Below, in pieces: positions 8,571 through 14,330 of a stretch of 14,330 bases of DNA (position 1 is the stretch's first letter; each line of letters opens with the position of its first letter). The position numbers and the translations under genes were made by a program. The stretch comes from Solirubrobacteraceae bacterium. Its GTDB lineage: Bacteria; Actinomycetota; Thermoleophilia; Solirubrobacterales; Solirubrobacteraceae. The stretch covers positions 1-14,330 of the forward strand of contig JAICUS010000093.1 of assembly GCA_025935735.1 (NCBI GenBank). The letters run 5' to 3'. The notes under the pieces were generated by a model. That model was not told the DNA's origin. It saw only the letters and a list, made by a program, of their open reading frames with translations, and searched no databases.

Positions 8571-9617
8571 TTGAGGCGGTTCACCTACACGGCGCTGCCG
8601 GGCCGCGTCGTGTTCGGCGCGGGGGCCGCGCGGGAGCTCGCCGCCGAGGTGGAGCGCCTGGGCGCGCGGCGGGTCCTCCTGATCGCCGGCGAGCCGGAGC
8701 GCGCGCTGGCCGAGTCGCTTACCGCCGACGTGCCCGTGCACGCCACGTTCGCCGACGTGCGCCAGCACGTGCCGGTGGAGATCGCGGCGCGGGCGCGGGC
8801 GGCGGCCGACGGGGCGGACGCGCTGCTGAGCGTCGGCGGCGGGTCGACGACCGGCACGGCGAAGGCCGTGGCGCTGGAGACGGGGCTGCCGATCGTCGCC
8901 GTCCCCACCACCTACGCGGGCTCGGAGATGACCCCGGTGTGGGGGCTCACCGAAGGCGCGCGCAAGACGACCGGGACCGACGCCCGCGTGCTGCCGAAGG
9001 TCGTCGTCTATGACCCGGAGCTGACCGTCAGCCTGCCGCCGGAGATCACCGGGCCGAGCGCGATGAACGCGCTGGCGCACTGCGTCGAGGCGTTCTACGC
9101 GCCCGGGGCGAGCCCGATCTCCTCGCTGATGGCCGAGGAGGGCATCCGGGCGATCGCCCGCGGCGTGCCGGTCGCGGTGGCGCGCCCGGACGACCTCGAC
9201 GCGCGCGCCGAGACGCTGTACGGCGCCTACCTGGCCGGCGCGGCGTTCGCCGTGGCCGGCTCGGGCCTGCACCACAAGGTCTGCCACGTGCTGGGCGGCG
9301 CCTACGACCTGCCGCACGCGCCGCTGCACACGGTGGTGCTGCCGCACGTCGCGGCGTTCCAGGCGCCGGCGCTGCCGGAGGAGATGGGCCGCGTGGCCCG
9401 GGCGCTGCAAGCAGATGACGCCGGCCCGGCGCTGTTCGACCTGGCGCGGCTGATCGGCGCGCCCACCGCGCTGCGCGACATCGGCATGCGCGAGGAGGAC
9501 CTGGACGAGGCGGTGGGCCTCGTGCTCGAGAAGGTCCCGGAGGACAACCCACGACGCGTGGAGGAGAAGGACGTGCGAGAACTGCTCGAGGCGGCGTTCG
9601 CGGGGCGCCGGCCATGA
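8571..9617 (+). CDS. Maleylacetate reductase
   Basis: It reduces maleylacetate to 3-oxoadipate with NAD(P)H, the last dedicated step of hydroxyquinol degradation in the cytoplasm. The 348 residues match the family (~350), a branch of the iron-containing alcohol dehydrogenase fold. The N-terminus RRFTYTALPGRVVFGAGA is characteristic. Cofactor binding is at VGGGSTTGTAK (88-98) and PTTYAGSEMTPVWG (112-125). The C-terminal domain carries ALAHCVEAFYA (167-177), GLHHKVCHVLGG (232-243) and HAPLHTVVLPH (249-259). The TTG at 8571 is taken as start because the family begins exactly there. The only good upstream alternative, TTG at 8505, is the -35 box. No clear Shine-Dalgarno is present; the upstream sequence is filled by the palindrome. 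It is the first gene of the operon and corresponds to rolM of C. glutamicum in role. Confidence 0.92.
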   Translation: MRRFTYTALPGRVVFGAGAARELAAEVERLGARRVLLIAGEPERALAESLTADVPVHATFADVRQHVPVEIAARARAAADGADALLSVGGGSTTGTAKAVALETGLPIVAVPTTYAGSEMTPVWGLTEGARKTTGTDARVLPKVVVYDPELTVSLPPEITGPSAMNALAHCVEAFYAPGASPISSLMAEEGIRAIARGVPVAVARPDDLDARAETLYGAYLAGAAFAVAGSGLHHKVCHVLGGAYDLPHAPLHTVVLPHVAAFQAPALPEEMGRVARALQADDAGPALFDLARLIGAPTALRDIGMREEDLDEAVGLVLEKVPEDNPRRVEEKDVRELLEAAFAGRRP

Positions 9618-10441
9618 CCCGGCGCGACCTCGCCGACGCCGCGCTGACCGACGCCGTGGTGGACGCGTTCACCACGGAGGGGCGCTTCACGACCGTGATG
9701 ACCAGCCTCGTCCGCCACCTGCACGCGTTCGCCTCCGAGGTCGAGCTGACCGAGGAGGAGTGGTTCGCGGGCATCGACTTCCTCACCCGCGCGGGCCACA
9801 TGACCGACGACAAGCGCCAGGAGTTCATCCTGCTCTCCGACGTGCTCGGGCTGAGCATGCTCGTGGTCGGCATCAACAACCGCCGCCCGCCGGAGGCCAC
9901 GGAGTCCACGGTGTTCGGGCCGTTCTTCGTCGAAGGGTCGCCGGGCTACGAGAACGGCGACGACCTCGCCAACGGCGCTCCGGGCGAGCCATGCGACGTC
10001 TTCGGACGGGTCGTCGACGTCGCGGGCAAGCCTGTCCCCGGCGCGCTGATCGAGGTCTGGCAGGCCGACGAGGACGGCTTCTATGACGTGCAGTACTCAG
10101 ATCTCCAGCAGCCTCGCGGCCGTGGCCACCTGCGCAGCGACGCGGATGGCCGCTTCTGGTTCCAGACCGTCAAGCCAGAGGCCTATCCGATTCCCGACGA
10201 CGGGCCGGTGGGGGACCTGCTGCGCGCCGGCGGCCGCGGGTCGATGCGCCCGGCGCACATCCACTTCAAGATCGACGCAGAGGGCTATCAGACGTTGATC
10301 ACCCACGTCTTCGCCGACGGCGACGAGCACCTCGACTCCGACGCGGTGTTCGGCGTGCGCGAGAACCTGATCGGCGAGTTCCAGCGCGCCGACGACGGGC
10401 GCTGGCGGATGACATACGACTTCGTGTTGGCGCCGGCATGA
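9614..10441 (+). CDS. Hydroxyquinol 1,2-dioxygenase (intradiol ring cleavage)
   Basis: It opens hydroxyquinol (1,2,4-trihydroxybenzene) between the vicinal hydroxyls with O2, giving 3-hydroxy-cis,cis-muconate, which tautomerises to maleylacetate. The 275 residues comprise a helical N-terminal linker domain (about 1-100) and the beta-sandwich catalytic domain. The Fe(III) ligands are all present: Tyr157 (GFYDVQY), Tyr191 (KPEAYPIPDDGPVGDLL), and His215 and His217 (RPAHIHFKI), with spacing like catechol 1,2-dioxygenases. The STVFGPFFVEGSP segment (98-110) is typical. Preference for hydroxyquinol over catechol is inferred from overall similarity and from the adjacent maleylacetate reductase. The ATG overlaps the upstream stop (ATGA), so it is translationally coupled. 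It corresponds to rolD of C. glutamicum. Confidence 0.93.
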   Translation: MTRRDLADAALTDAVVDAFTTEGRFTTVMTSLVRHLHAFASEVELTEEEWFAGIDFLTRAGHMTDDKRQEFILLSDVLGLSMLVVGINNRRPPEATESTVFGPFFVEGSPGYENGDDLANGAPGEPCDVFGRVVDVAGKPVPGALIEVWQADEDGFYDVQYSDLQQPRGRGHLRSDADGRFWFQTVKPEAYPIPDDGPVGDLLRAGGRGSMRPAHIHFKIDAEGYQTLITHVFADGDEHLDSDAVFGVRENLIGEFQRADDGRWRMTYDFVLAPA

Positions 10442-12243
10442 TCGAGACCGACGTCCTGATCGTCGGCTCGGGGCCGGCCGGCAGCTCCAGCGCGCTGTTC
10501 CTGTCGACCTACGGCGTGGACCACATGGTCATCACGAAGTACCGCTGGACGGCCAACACGCCGCGCGCGCACATCACGAACCAGCGGGCCGTGGAGATCA
10601 TGCGCGACATGGGCCTCGAGGACGAGGTCAAGGCCAAGGGGACGCCGCAGCCGCTGATGGGCGACACGGTGTTCTGCACGAGCCTGGCCGGCGAGGAGCT
10701 CGCCCGCCTGCACACCTGGGGCACGCACCCGCAGCGGCTGGCCGACTACACGCTGGCCAGCCCGTGCATCCACTACGACCTGCCGCAGGACATCTTCGAG
10801 CCGATCATCCTCGGGGAGGCCGCCCGCCGGGGCAGCCGCGTGCGCTTCGACACCGAGTACCTCTCGCACGTCCAGGACGCCGACGGCGTGACCGTGACCG
10901 CGCTGGACCGCGTGAGCGGCGCGCAGTACGAGATCCGCTGCAAGTACCTGATCGGCGCCGACGGCGGGCGCTCGAAGATCGCTGCCGACATCGGGCTGCC
11001 GATGGAGGGCGTCATGGACTGGGCGGGCTCCATGAACATCGTCTTCCACGCGGACCTGTCGAAGTACGTCGCCCACCGGCCGAGCGTCCTCTACTGGATC
11101 ATGCAGCCGGGCGCGGACATCGGCGGCATCGGCATGGGGCTCGTGCGCATGGTGCGGCCGTGGAACGAGTGGCTGATCGTCTGGGGCTACGACATCGCCG
11201 ACCCGCCGCCGTTCGTCGACGAGGAGGTGGCCACGCGGGTCGTCCACAACCTGGTGGGCGACGACACGATCGAGGTCACGCTGCGCTCGACGTCGCTGTG
11301 GGGCAACAACAAGATGTACGCCAAGCGCTACGTCGAGGGCCGGGTGTTCTGCATGGGCGACGCCTGCCACCGCCACCCGCCGAGCAACGGGCTGGGCTCG
11401 AACACGTCGATCGGCGACGCCTACAACCTCGCCTGGAAGCTGGCGCTCGTGCTGGGCGGGAAGGCGGCGCCGTCGCTGCTGGACTCCTACGACGCCGAGC
11501 GCGCGCCGATCGGCCGCCAGATCGTCCTGCGGGCCAACCAGTCGATCGAGGAGTTCGGGCCGATCTTCGACGCGCTCGGCCTGCTCGACACGTCCGATCC
11601 CGAGCAGATGCGGGCCAACATGGAGATCCGCAAGGAGAGCTCGCCGGCGGGCGCGGAGGCGCGGCGCAAGCTGCGCGCGGCGATCGAGCTCAAGAACTAC
11701 GAGTTCAACGCCCACGGCGTGGAGCTGGGGCAGCGCTACCGCTCCGGCGCGGTCGTCCCCGACGGCGCGCCAGAGCCCGAGTACACGCGCGACCCGGAGC
11801 TCTACTACCACGCCACCACCTGGCCGGGCGCGCGGCTGCCGCACGTCTGGCTCGAGCACCGCGGGCGCAAGGTGTCCACGCACGACCTGGCCGGCAAGGG
11901 CCGCTTCACGCTGTTCACCGGGATCGGCGGCGAGGCCTGGCTGGACGCAGCGCGCGAGGTGTCGGCGCGCACCGGCGTCGAGGTCGCGCCGTACATGATC
12001 GGGCCCGCCCGCGACGCCCACGACACCTACGACGACTGGGCGCGGGCGCGCGAGGTCGAGGAGTCGGGCTGCGTGCTCGTGCGCCCGGACGCGCACGTGG
12101 CCTGGCGGGCCAACGAGGTGGCCGAGGACGCCACGGCGCAGCTCGGCCGCGTGATGGAGTCGCTGCTGGGGGTCGAGACAACGGTTTCGCCCTCCGTCCT
12201 CGCAAGCTCGGACCTCGGGCGACGTTACCCCGGAGGAGGCTGA
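10438..12243 (+). CDS. FAD-dependent aromatic hydroxylase, PheA/TfdB type (probable resorcinol-like phenol hydroxylase)
   Basis: This 601-residue, single-component flavoprotein hydroxylase probably adds a hydroxyl to a phenol with NAD(P)H and O2, supplying hydroxyquinol to the dioxygenase. The FAD ADP-binding motif GSGPAG is at 10-15 (Gly10, Gly12, Gly15). TPRAHITNQRAVEIMRDMGL is at 41-60, the DG motif GADGGRSK at 173-180, and the GD motif CMGDACHRHPPSNGLGSNTS at 305-324, followed by DAYNLAWKLALVL. The C-terminal third (about 430-590) has the thioredoxin-like fold of the phenol hydroxylase group (FTLFTGIGGEAWLDAA). The start ATG overlaps the dioxygenase stop (ATGA). The last ~20 residues read like former intergenic sequence. 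Resorcinol is the best guess from context (compare rolH), but chlorophenols, hydroxybenzoates or other phenols cannot be excluded. Confidence 0.88.
   Translation: MIETDVLIVGSGPAGSSSALFLSTYGVDHMVITKYRWTANTPRAHITNQRAVEIMRDMGLEDEVKAKGTPQPLMGDTVFCTSLAGEELARLHTWGTHPQRLADYTLASPCIHYDLPQDIFEPIILGEAARRGSRVRFDTEYLSHVQDADGVTVTALDRVSGAQYEIRCKYLIGADGGRSKIAADIGLPMEGVMDWAGSMNIVFHADLSKYVAHRPSVLYWIMQPGADIGGIGMGLVRMVRPWNEWLIVWGYDIADPPPFVDEEVATRVVHNLVGDDTIEVTLRSTSLWGNNKMYAKRYVEGRVFCMGDACHRHPPSNGLGSNTSIGDAYNLAWKLALVLGGKAAPSLLDSYDAERAPIGRQIVLRANQSIEEFGPIFDALGLLDTSDPEQMRANMEIRKESSPAGAEARRKLRAAIELKNYEFNAHGVELGQRYRSGAVVPDGAPEPEYTRDPELYYHATTWPGARLPHVWLEHRGRKVSTHDLAGKGRFTLFTGIGGEAWLDAAREVSARTGVEVAPYMIGPARDAHDTYDDWARAREVEESGCVLVRPDAHVAWRANEVAEDATAQLGRVMESLLGVETTVSPSVLASSDLGRRYPGGG
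12232..12239 (+). promoter_or_regulatory. Strong Shine-Dalgarno before the FAD dehydrogenase
   Basis: GGAGGAGG lies within the last codons of the monooxygenase gene. Tandem ATG codons at 12243 and 12246 follow: GGAGG at 12232-12236 is 6 nt from the first, and GGAGG at 12235-12239 is 6 nt from the second, so the start cannot be decided between them. Upstream C-rich segments (12191-12196 and 12213-12219) could pair with it. Confidence 0.7.
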
Positions 12244-13907
12244 TGATGATCGAGCGCGGATCGGCGGCGCCGGTGGCGCCCAACGGCTGGGACGCGACCG
12301 CCGACGTGGTGGTGGTCGGCGGCGGGGGAGGCGGGCTGCCGTCCGCGCTGTTCGTCCGCTGGCTGGGCGACGAGGTGATCCTGCTGGAGAAGGCGCCGGA
12401 GCTCGGCGGGACGGCCAAGAAGGCGGCGTTCTGGTACTGGGTGCCGAACAACCGGCCGATGCGCGAGGCGGGCCTGGAGGACCGCGAGGAGGACTTCCTG
12501 CGCTACGCGGCGCGGCTGTCGCGCCCGCAGCACTATGACCCGGAGAGCCCCACGCTCGGGCTGCCGGAGTGGGAGCTCGCGCAGATCCGGGCGATCTACG
12601 AGAGCGCCTCGCCGGCCGCCGAGTTGCTGGCCGAGCGCGACGCGCTGCCCTACCGCTGGTGCGAGCCGGTGCCGGACTACTGGTCCGAGCTGCCCGAGGA
12701 CAAGGCGCCCACCGGGCGGGTGCTCGTCCCCGCCGGCGCGCGCGAGTCGATGTCCGACGGCGGCGCGGTGGGCATCGCCACGATGAGCGCGGCAGCCGAG
12801 CGCGACGGCGTGGACGTCCGGGTGTCCCATCGCGTCCAGCGGCTGGTCGTGGCCGGCGGCGCCGTGGTGGGCGTGGAGGCCACGGACGCGGGCGGCGCGA
12901 CCGTGCGCGTGCGGGCGCGCAAGGCGGTGATCTTCGCCTCCGGCGGCTTCACGCACGACCCGGAGCTGCGGGCGAACTTCCTCGCCGCGCCGGTGTACGG
13001 CGGCTGCGCCGCGCTGACCAACGAGGGCGACTTCGTGCGCATCGGCGCGGCCACCGGCGCGCAGCTGCGCAACATGAACCAGGCCTGGATGTGCCCGATC
13101 CCGCTCGAGCAGGCCGTGGCGAGGCGGCCGGAGATGTCCGGGATGTTCTCCGTGGCCGGCGACTCGACGCTGTTCGTCGACAAGACGGGCCGGCGGGTGG
13201 TCAACGAGAAGCTCCCGTACAACGAGCTGGCCCAGTTCTTCTTCCAATGGGACCCGCTGCGCGGCGAGTACCCCTACCTCGTGCTCGTCCAGGTGTGGGA
13301 CCGGCGCGCGCAGGAGCACTCGGCCTCCGACGAGTACGGCCGGCTGATCGTCAAGGACGGCGACGACTCCCACGTCCTGCGCGGGGAGACGTTCGCCGCG
13401 CTGGGGGAGGCGGTGCGCGAGCGGCTCGTGCGGTACGCCGGCCTGACCGGCGGCCTGACGCTGAGCGACGACTGGGCGGACAACCTGGCCGCCTCCGTGG
13501 CCCGCTTCAACGCGCTCGCGGCCACCGGCGAGGACGCGGACTTCGGCCGCGGCGAGCGCGCCGTCCAGCAGCTGTTCAACGGCGACGTGCGCGAGGAGCC
13601 CGGCCGGGCGAACCCGACGATGTGGCCGCTGAGCGACAGCGGCCCGTACTACGCGGCGCTGGTCACCGGCGGCACGCTGGACACCAAGGGCGGCCCGAAG
13701 GCCACGCCGGACGGCCAGGTGGTCGACGACCTCGACCGGCCGATCCCGGGGCTGTACGGGGTCGGCAACTGCGTCGCGTCGCCGTCCGCCCGCGCGTATT
13801 GGGCCGGGGGCGCGACGCTCGGCCCGATCATCGCGTTCGCGTACCGTGCGGCCGACGCCGCGCACAGAGAGCCCGTTCGAGAGGAGGAGGAGGCCGCATG
13901 GCGCTAG
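12243..13907 (+). CDS. FAD-binding dehydrogenase, FAD_binding_2 / 3-ketosteroid-delta1-dehydrogenase-like
   Basis: The 554-residue flavoprotein belongs to the fumarate reductase/3-ketosteroid dehydrogenase superfamily. The dinucleotide motif VVVVGGGGGGLPSALF is at 22-37, then EKAPELGGTAKKAAFWYWVP, which parallels the GG(S/T)-WVP region of 3-ketosteroid dehydrogenases. An FAD-contacting ASGGFTHDPELR sits mid-protein. The C-terminal GLYGVGNCVASPSARAYWAG followed by GATLGPIIAFAY matches the family end. Tyr519 and Gly523 fall where KstD has its Tyr and Gly that polarise the ketone (Y487/G491 in Rhodococcus KstD1). I infer a desaturase or reductase of a cyclic ketone/enone, with unknown substrate. 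The start ATG overlaps the previous stop (TGATG); ATG at 12246 is equally possible. Its place in the operon suggests a step feeding the hydroxyquinol route. A longer upstream frame is the shadow of the monooxygenase. Confidence 0.85.
   Translation: MMIERGSAAPVAPNGWDATADVVVVGGGGGGLPSALFVRWLGDEVILLEKAPELGGTAKKAAFWYWVPNNRPMREAGLEDREEDFLRYAARLSRPQHYDPESPTLGLPEWELAQIRAIYESASPAAELLAERDALPYRWCEPVPDYWSELPEDKAPTGRVLVPAGARESMSDGGAVGIATMSAAAERDGVDVRVSHRVQRLVVAGGAVVGVEATDAGGATVRVRARKAVIFASGGFTHDPELRANFLAAPVYGGCAALTNEGDFVRIGAATGAQLRNMNQAWMCPIPLEQAVARRPEMSGMFSVAGDSTLFVDKTGRRVVNEKLPYNELAQFFFQWDPLRGEYPYLVLVQVWDRRAQEHSASDEYGRLIVKDGDDSHVLRGETFAALGEAVRERLVRYAGLTGGLTLSDDWADNLAASVARFNALAATGEDADFGRGERAVQQLFNGDVREEPGRANPTMWPLSDSGPYYAALVTGGTLDTKGGPKATPDGQVVDDLDRPIPGLYGVGNCVASPSARAYWAGGATLGPIIAFAYRAADAAHREPVREEEEAAWR
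13881..13893 (+). promoter_or_regulatory. Repeated GAG Shine-Dalgarno inside the dehydrogenase C-terminus
   Basis: GAGGAGGAGGAGG encodes glutamates near the dehydrogenase C-terminus and also offers several GGAGG ribosome sites 4-10 nt before the ATG at 13898. It supports that start and strong translation of the next gene. Confidence 0.7.
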
Positions 13908-14330
13908 CCACCCAGACCATGACCGACGAGCAGCGCAAGTCGGTGGCGCTGGAGTACCTGAAGGCGTTCGACAACGGCGGCGTGACGTCGACCGGGGAGA
14001 GCATCCTCGAGCTGTTCGCCACCGACGCGCAGGTGATGTTCCCGAAGTGGGGGCTGGCCAACGGGCGCGAGGAGATCGGGCAGATGTTCGGCGACGTCGG
14101 GACGACGCTGAAGTCGATCCGGCACGACTACGCGAACTTCAACTGGATCTTCTCCGGCGGGGATACGATCGTCGCCGAGGGCACGTCCTACGGCGAGCAC
14201 GATGACGGGCCGTGGCGCGCCGGCGTGCCCGAGTGGGGAGCGGGCCGCTGGTGCGACGTGTTCGAGATCCGCGACTTCAAGATCCAGCGCTGCTTCATCT
14301 ACCTCGACCCCGACTACGCGGGCGGCGACA
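13898..14330 (+). CDS. NTF2/SnoaL-like protein, 3' end outside window
   Basis: The first 144 residues are visible and the frame is still open at the window end. The pattern fits the NTF2-like/SnoaL cone fold: an N-terminal helix (TDEQRKSVALEYLKAFD, about 9-25), LFATDAQVMFPKWGLANGRE, IGQMFGDVGTTLKSIRHDY, then beta strands WIFSGGDTIVAEGTSYG, GRWCDVFEIRDFKIQRCFIY and LDPDYAGGD. Members are small isomerases, dehydratases, cyclases, hydrolases or ligand-binding proteins. No catalytic residue can be assigned with confidence. The ATG overlaps the end of the dehydrogenase gene by 10 bp and is preceded by a strong Shine-Dalgarno, so it belongs to the same operon. A role in isomerising or dehydrating the dehydrogenase product is possible but unproven. 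Confidence 0.8.
   Translation, partial: MALATQTMTDEQRKSVALEYLKAFDNGGVTSTGESILELFATDAQVMFPKWGLANGREEIGQMFGDVGTTLKSIRHDYANFNWIFSGGDTIVAEGTSYGEHDDGPWRAGVPEWGAGRWCDVFEIRDFKIQRCFIYLDPDYAGGD

Noticed and set aside
10288..12096. Minus-strand open frame of about 602 codons opposite the monooxygenase
   Set aside because: Same antisense artefact: His/Arg/Val-rich with no recognisable domain, while the plus strand encodes a clear flavoprotein hydroxylase.
10764..12242. Upstream extension of the dehydrogenase frame, giving a 1047-residue protein
   Set aside because: The extension is an out-of-frame, Arg-rich reading of the monooxygenase; a strong Shine-Dalgarno and the family N-terminus place the start at 12243/12246.
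12225..13865. Minus-strand open frame of about 546 codons opposite the FAD dehydrogenase
   Set aside because: Antisense shadow; the plus strand has all FAD motifs, overlapping junctions and strong ribosome sites.
13881..13893. GAG tandem repeat as a microsatellite
   Set aside because: It is short, in frame as glutamate codons, and explained by a ribosome site for the next gene.

Overview
The window is very GC-rich, with dense, overlapping genes, GTG/TTG starts next to ATG, and long meaningless antisense frames typical of high-GC DNA. The gene content (a PhoD-type phosphatase, a secreted hydrolase with a HYR domain, aromatic-ring catabolism, a leaderless MarR gene) suggests a soil actinobacterium, most likely of the Thermoleophilia/Solirubrobacterales type. 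This placement is an inference from content and composition, not a computed classification.

Region 1 (1-1075) is the 3' part of a PhoD-like alkaline phosphatase gene. It is broken by about 58 bp of hairpin-rich, REP-like sequence at the conserved TGDIH site, and the C-terminal part continues in another frame. Region 2 (1112-5445) is a tight glycolytic operon gap-pgk-tpiA-gpmI on the + strand. Its genes overlap by 14, 4 and 4 bp, and all key catalytic residues I checked are present.

Region 3 (5453-8489) is a small accessory patch. It holds a minus-strand alpha/beta-hydrolase that lacks its N-terminal third, a plus-strand MarR regulator with what looks like a leaderless, autoregulated promoter, and a minus-strand BNR_4-type beta-propeller protein. 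The two convergent pairs (gpmI/hydrolase and MarR/propeller) each have a hairpin spanning both stop codons.

Region 4 (8490-14330) is a divergently transcribed aromatic catabolic operon. A promoter/operator region (TTGACA plus a perfect 17-bp palindrome) precedes maleylacetate reductase, hydroxyquinol 1,2-dioxygenase, a PheA/TfdB-type FAD monooxygenase, an FAD_binding_2 (3-ketosteroid-dehydrogenase-like) flavoprotein and an NTF2/SnoaL-like protein cut by the window end. The first three match the resorcinol/hydroxyquinol lower pathway in content (resorcinol-type phenol to hydroxyquinol to maleylacetate to 3-oxoadipate; compare rolH, rolM, rolD of Corynebacterium glutamicum). The last two are extra and may feed a non-aromatic or modified substrate into it.

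No stretch over 300 bp lacks a gene. I saw no tRNA, rRNA, CRISPR array, transposase or integrase.
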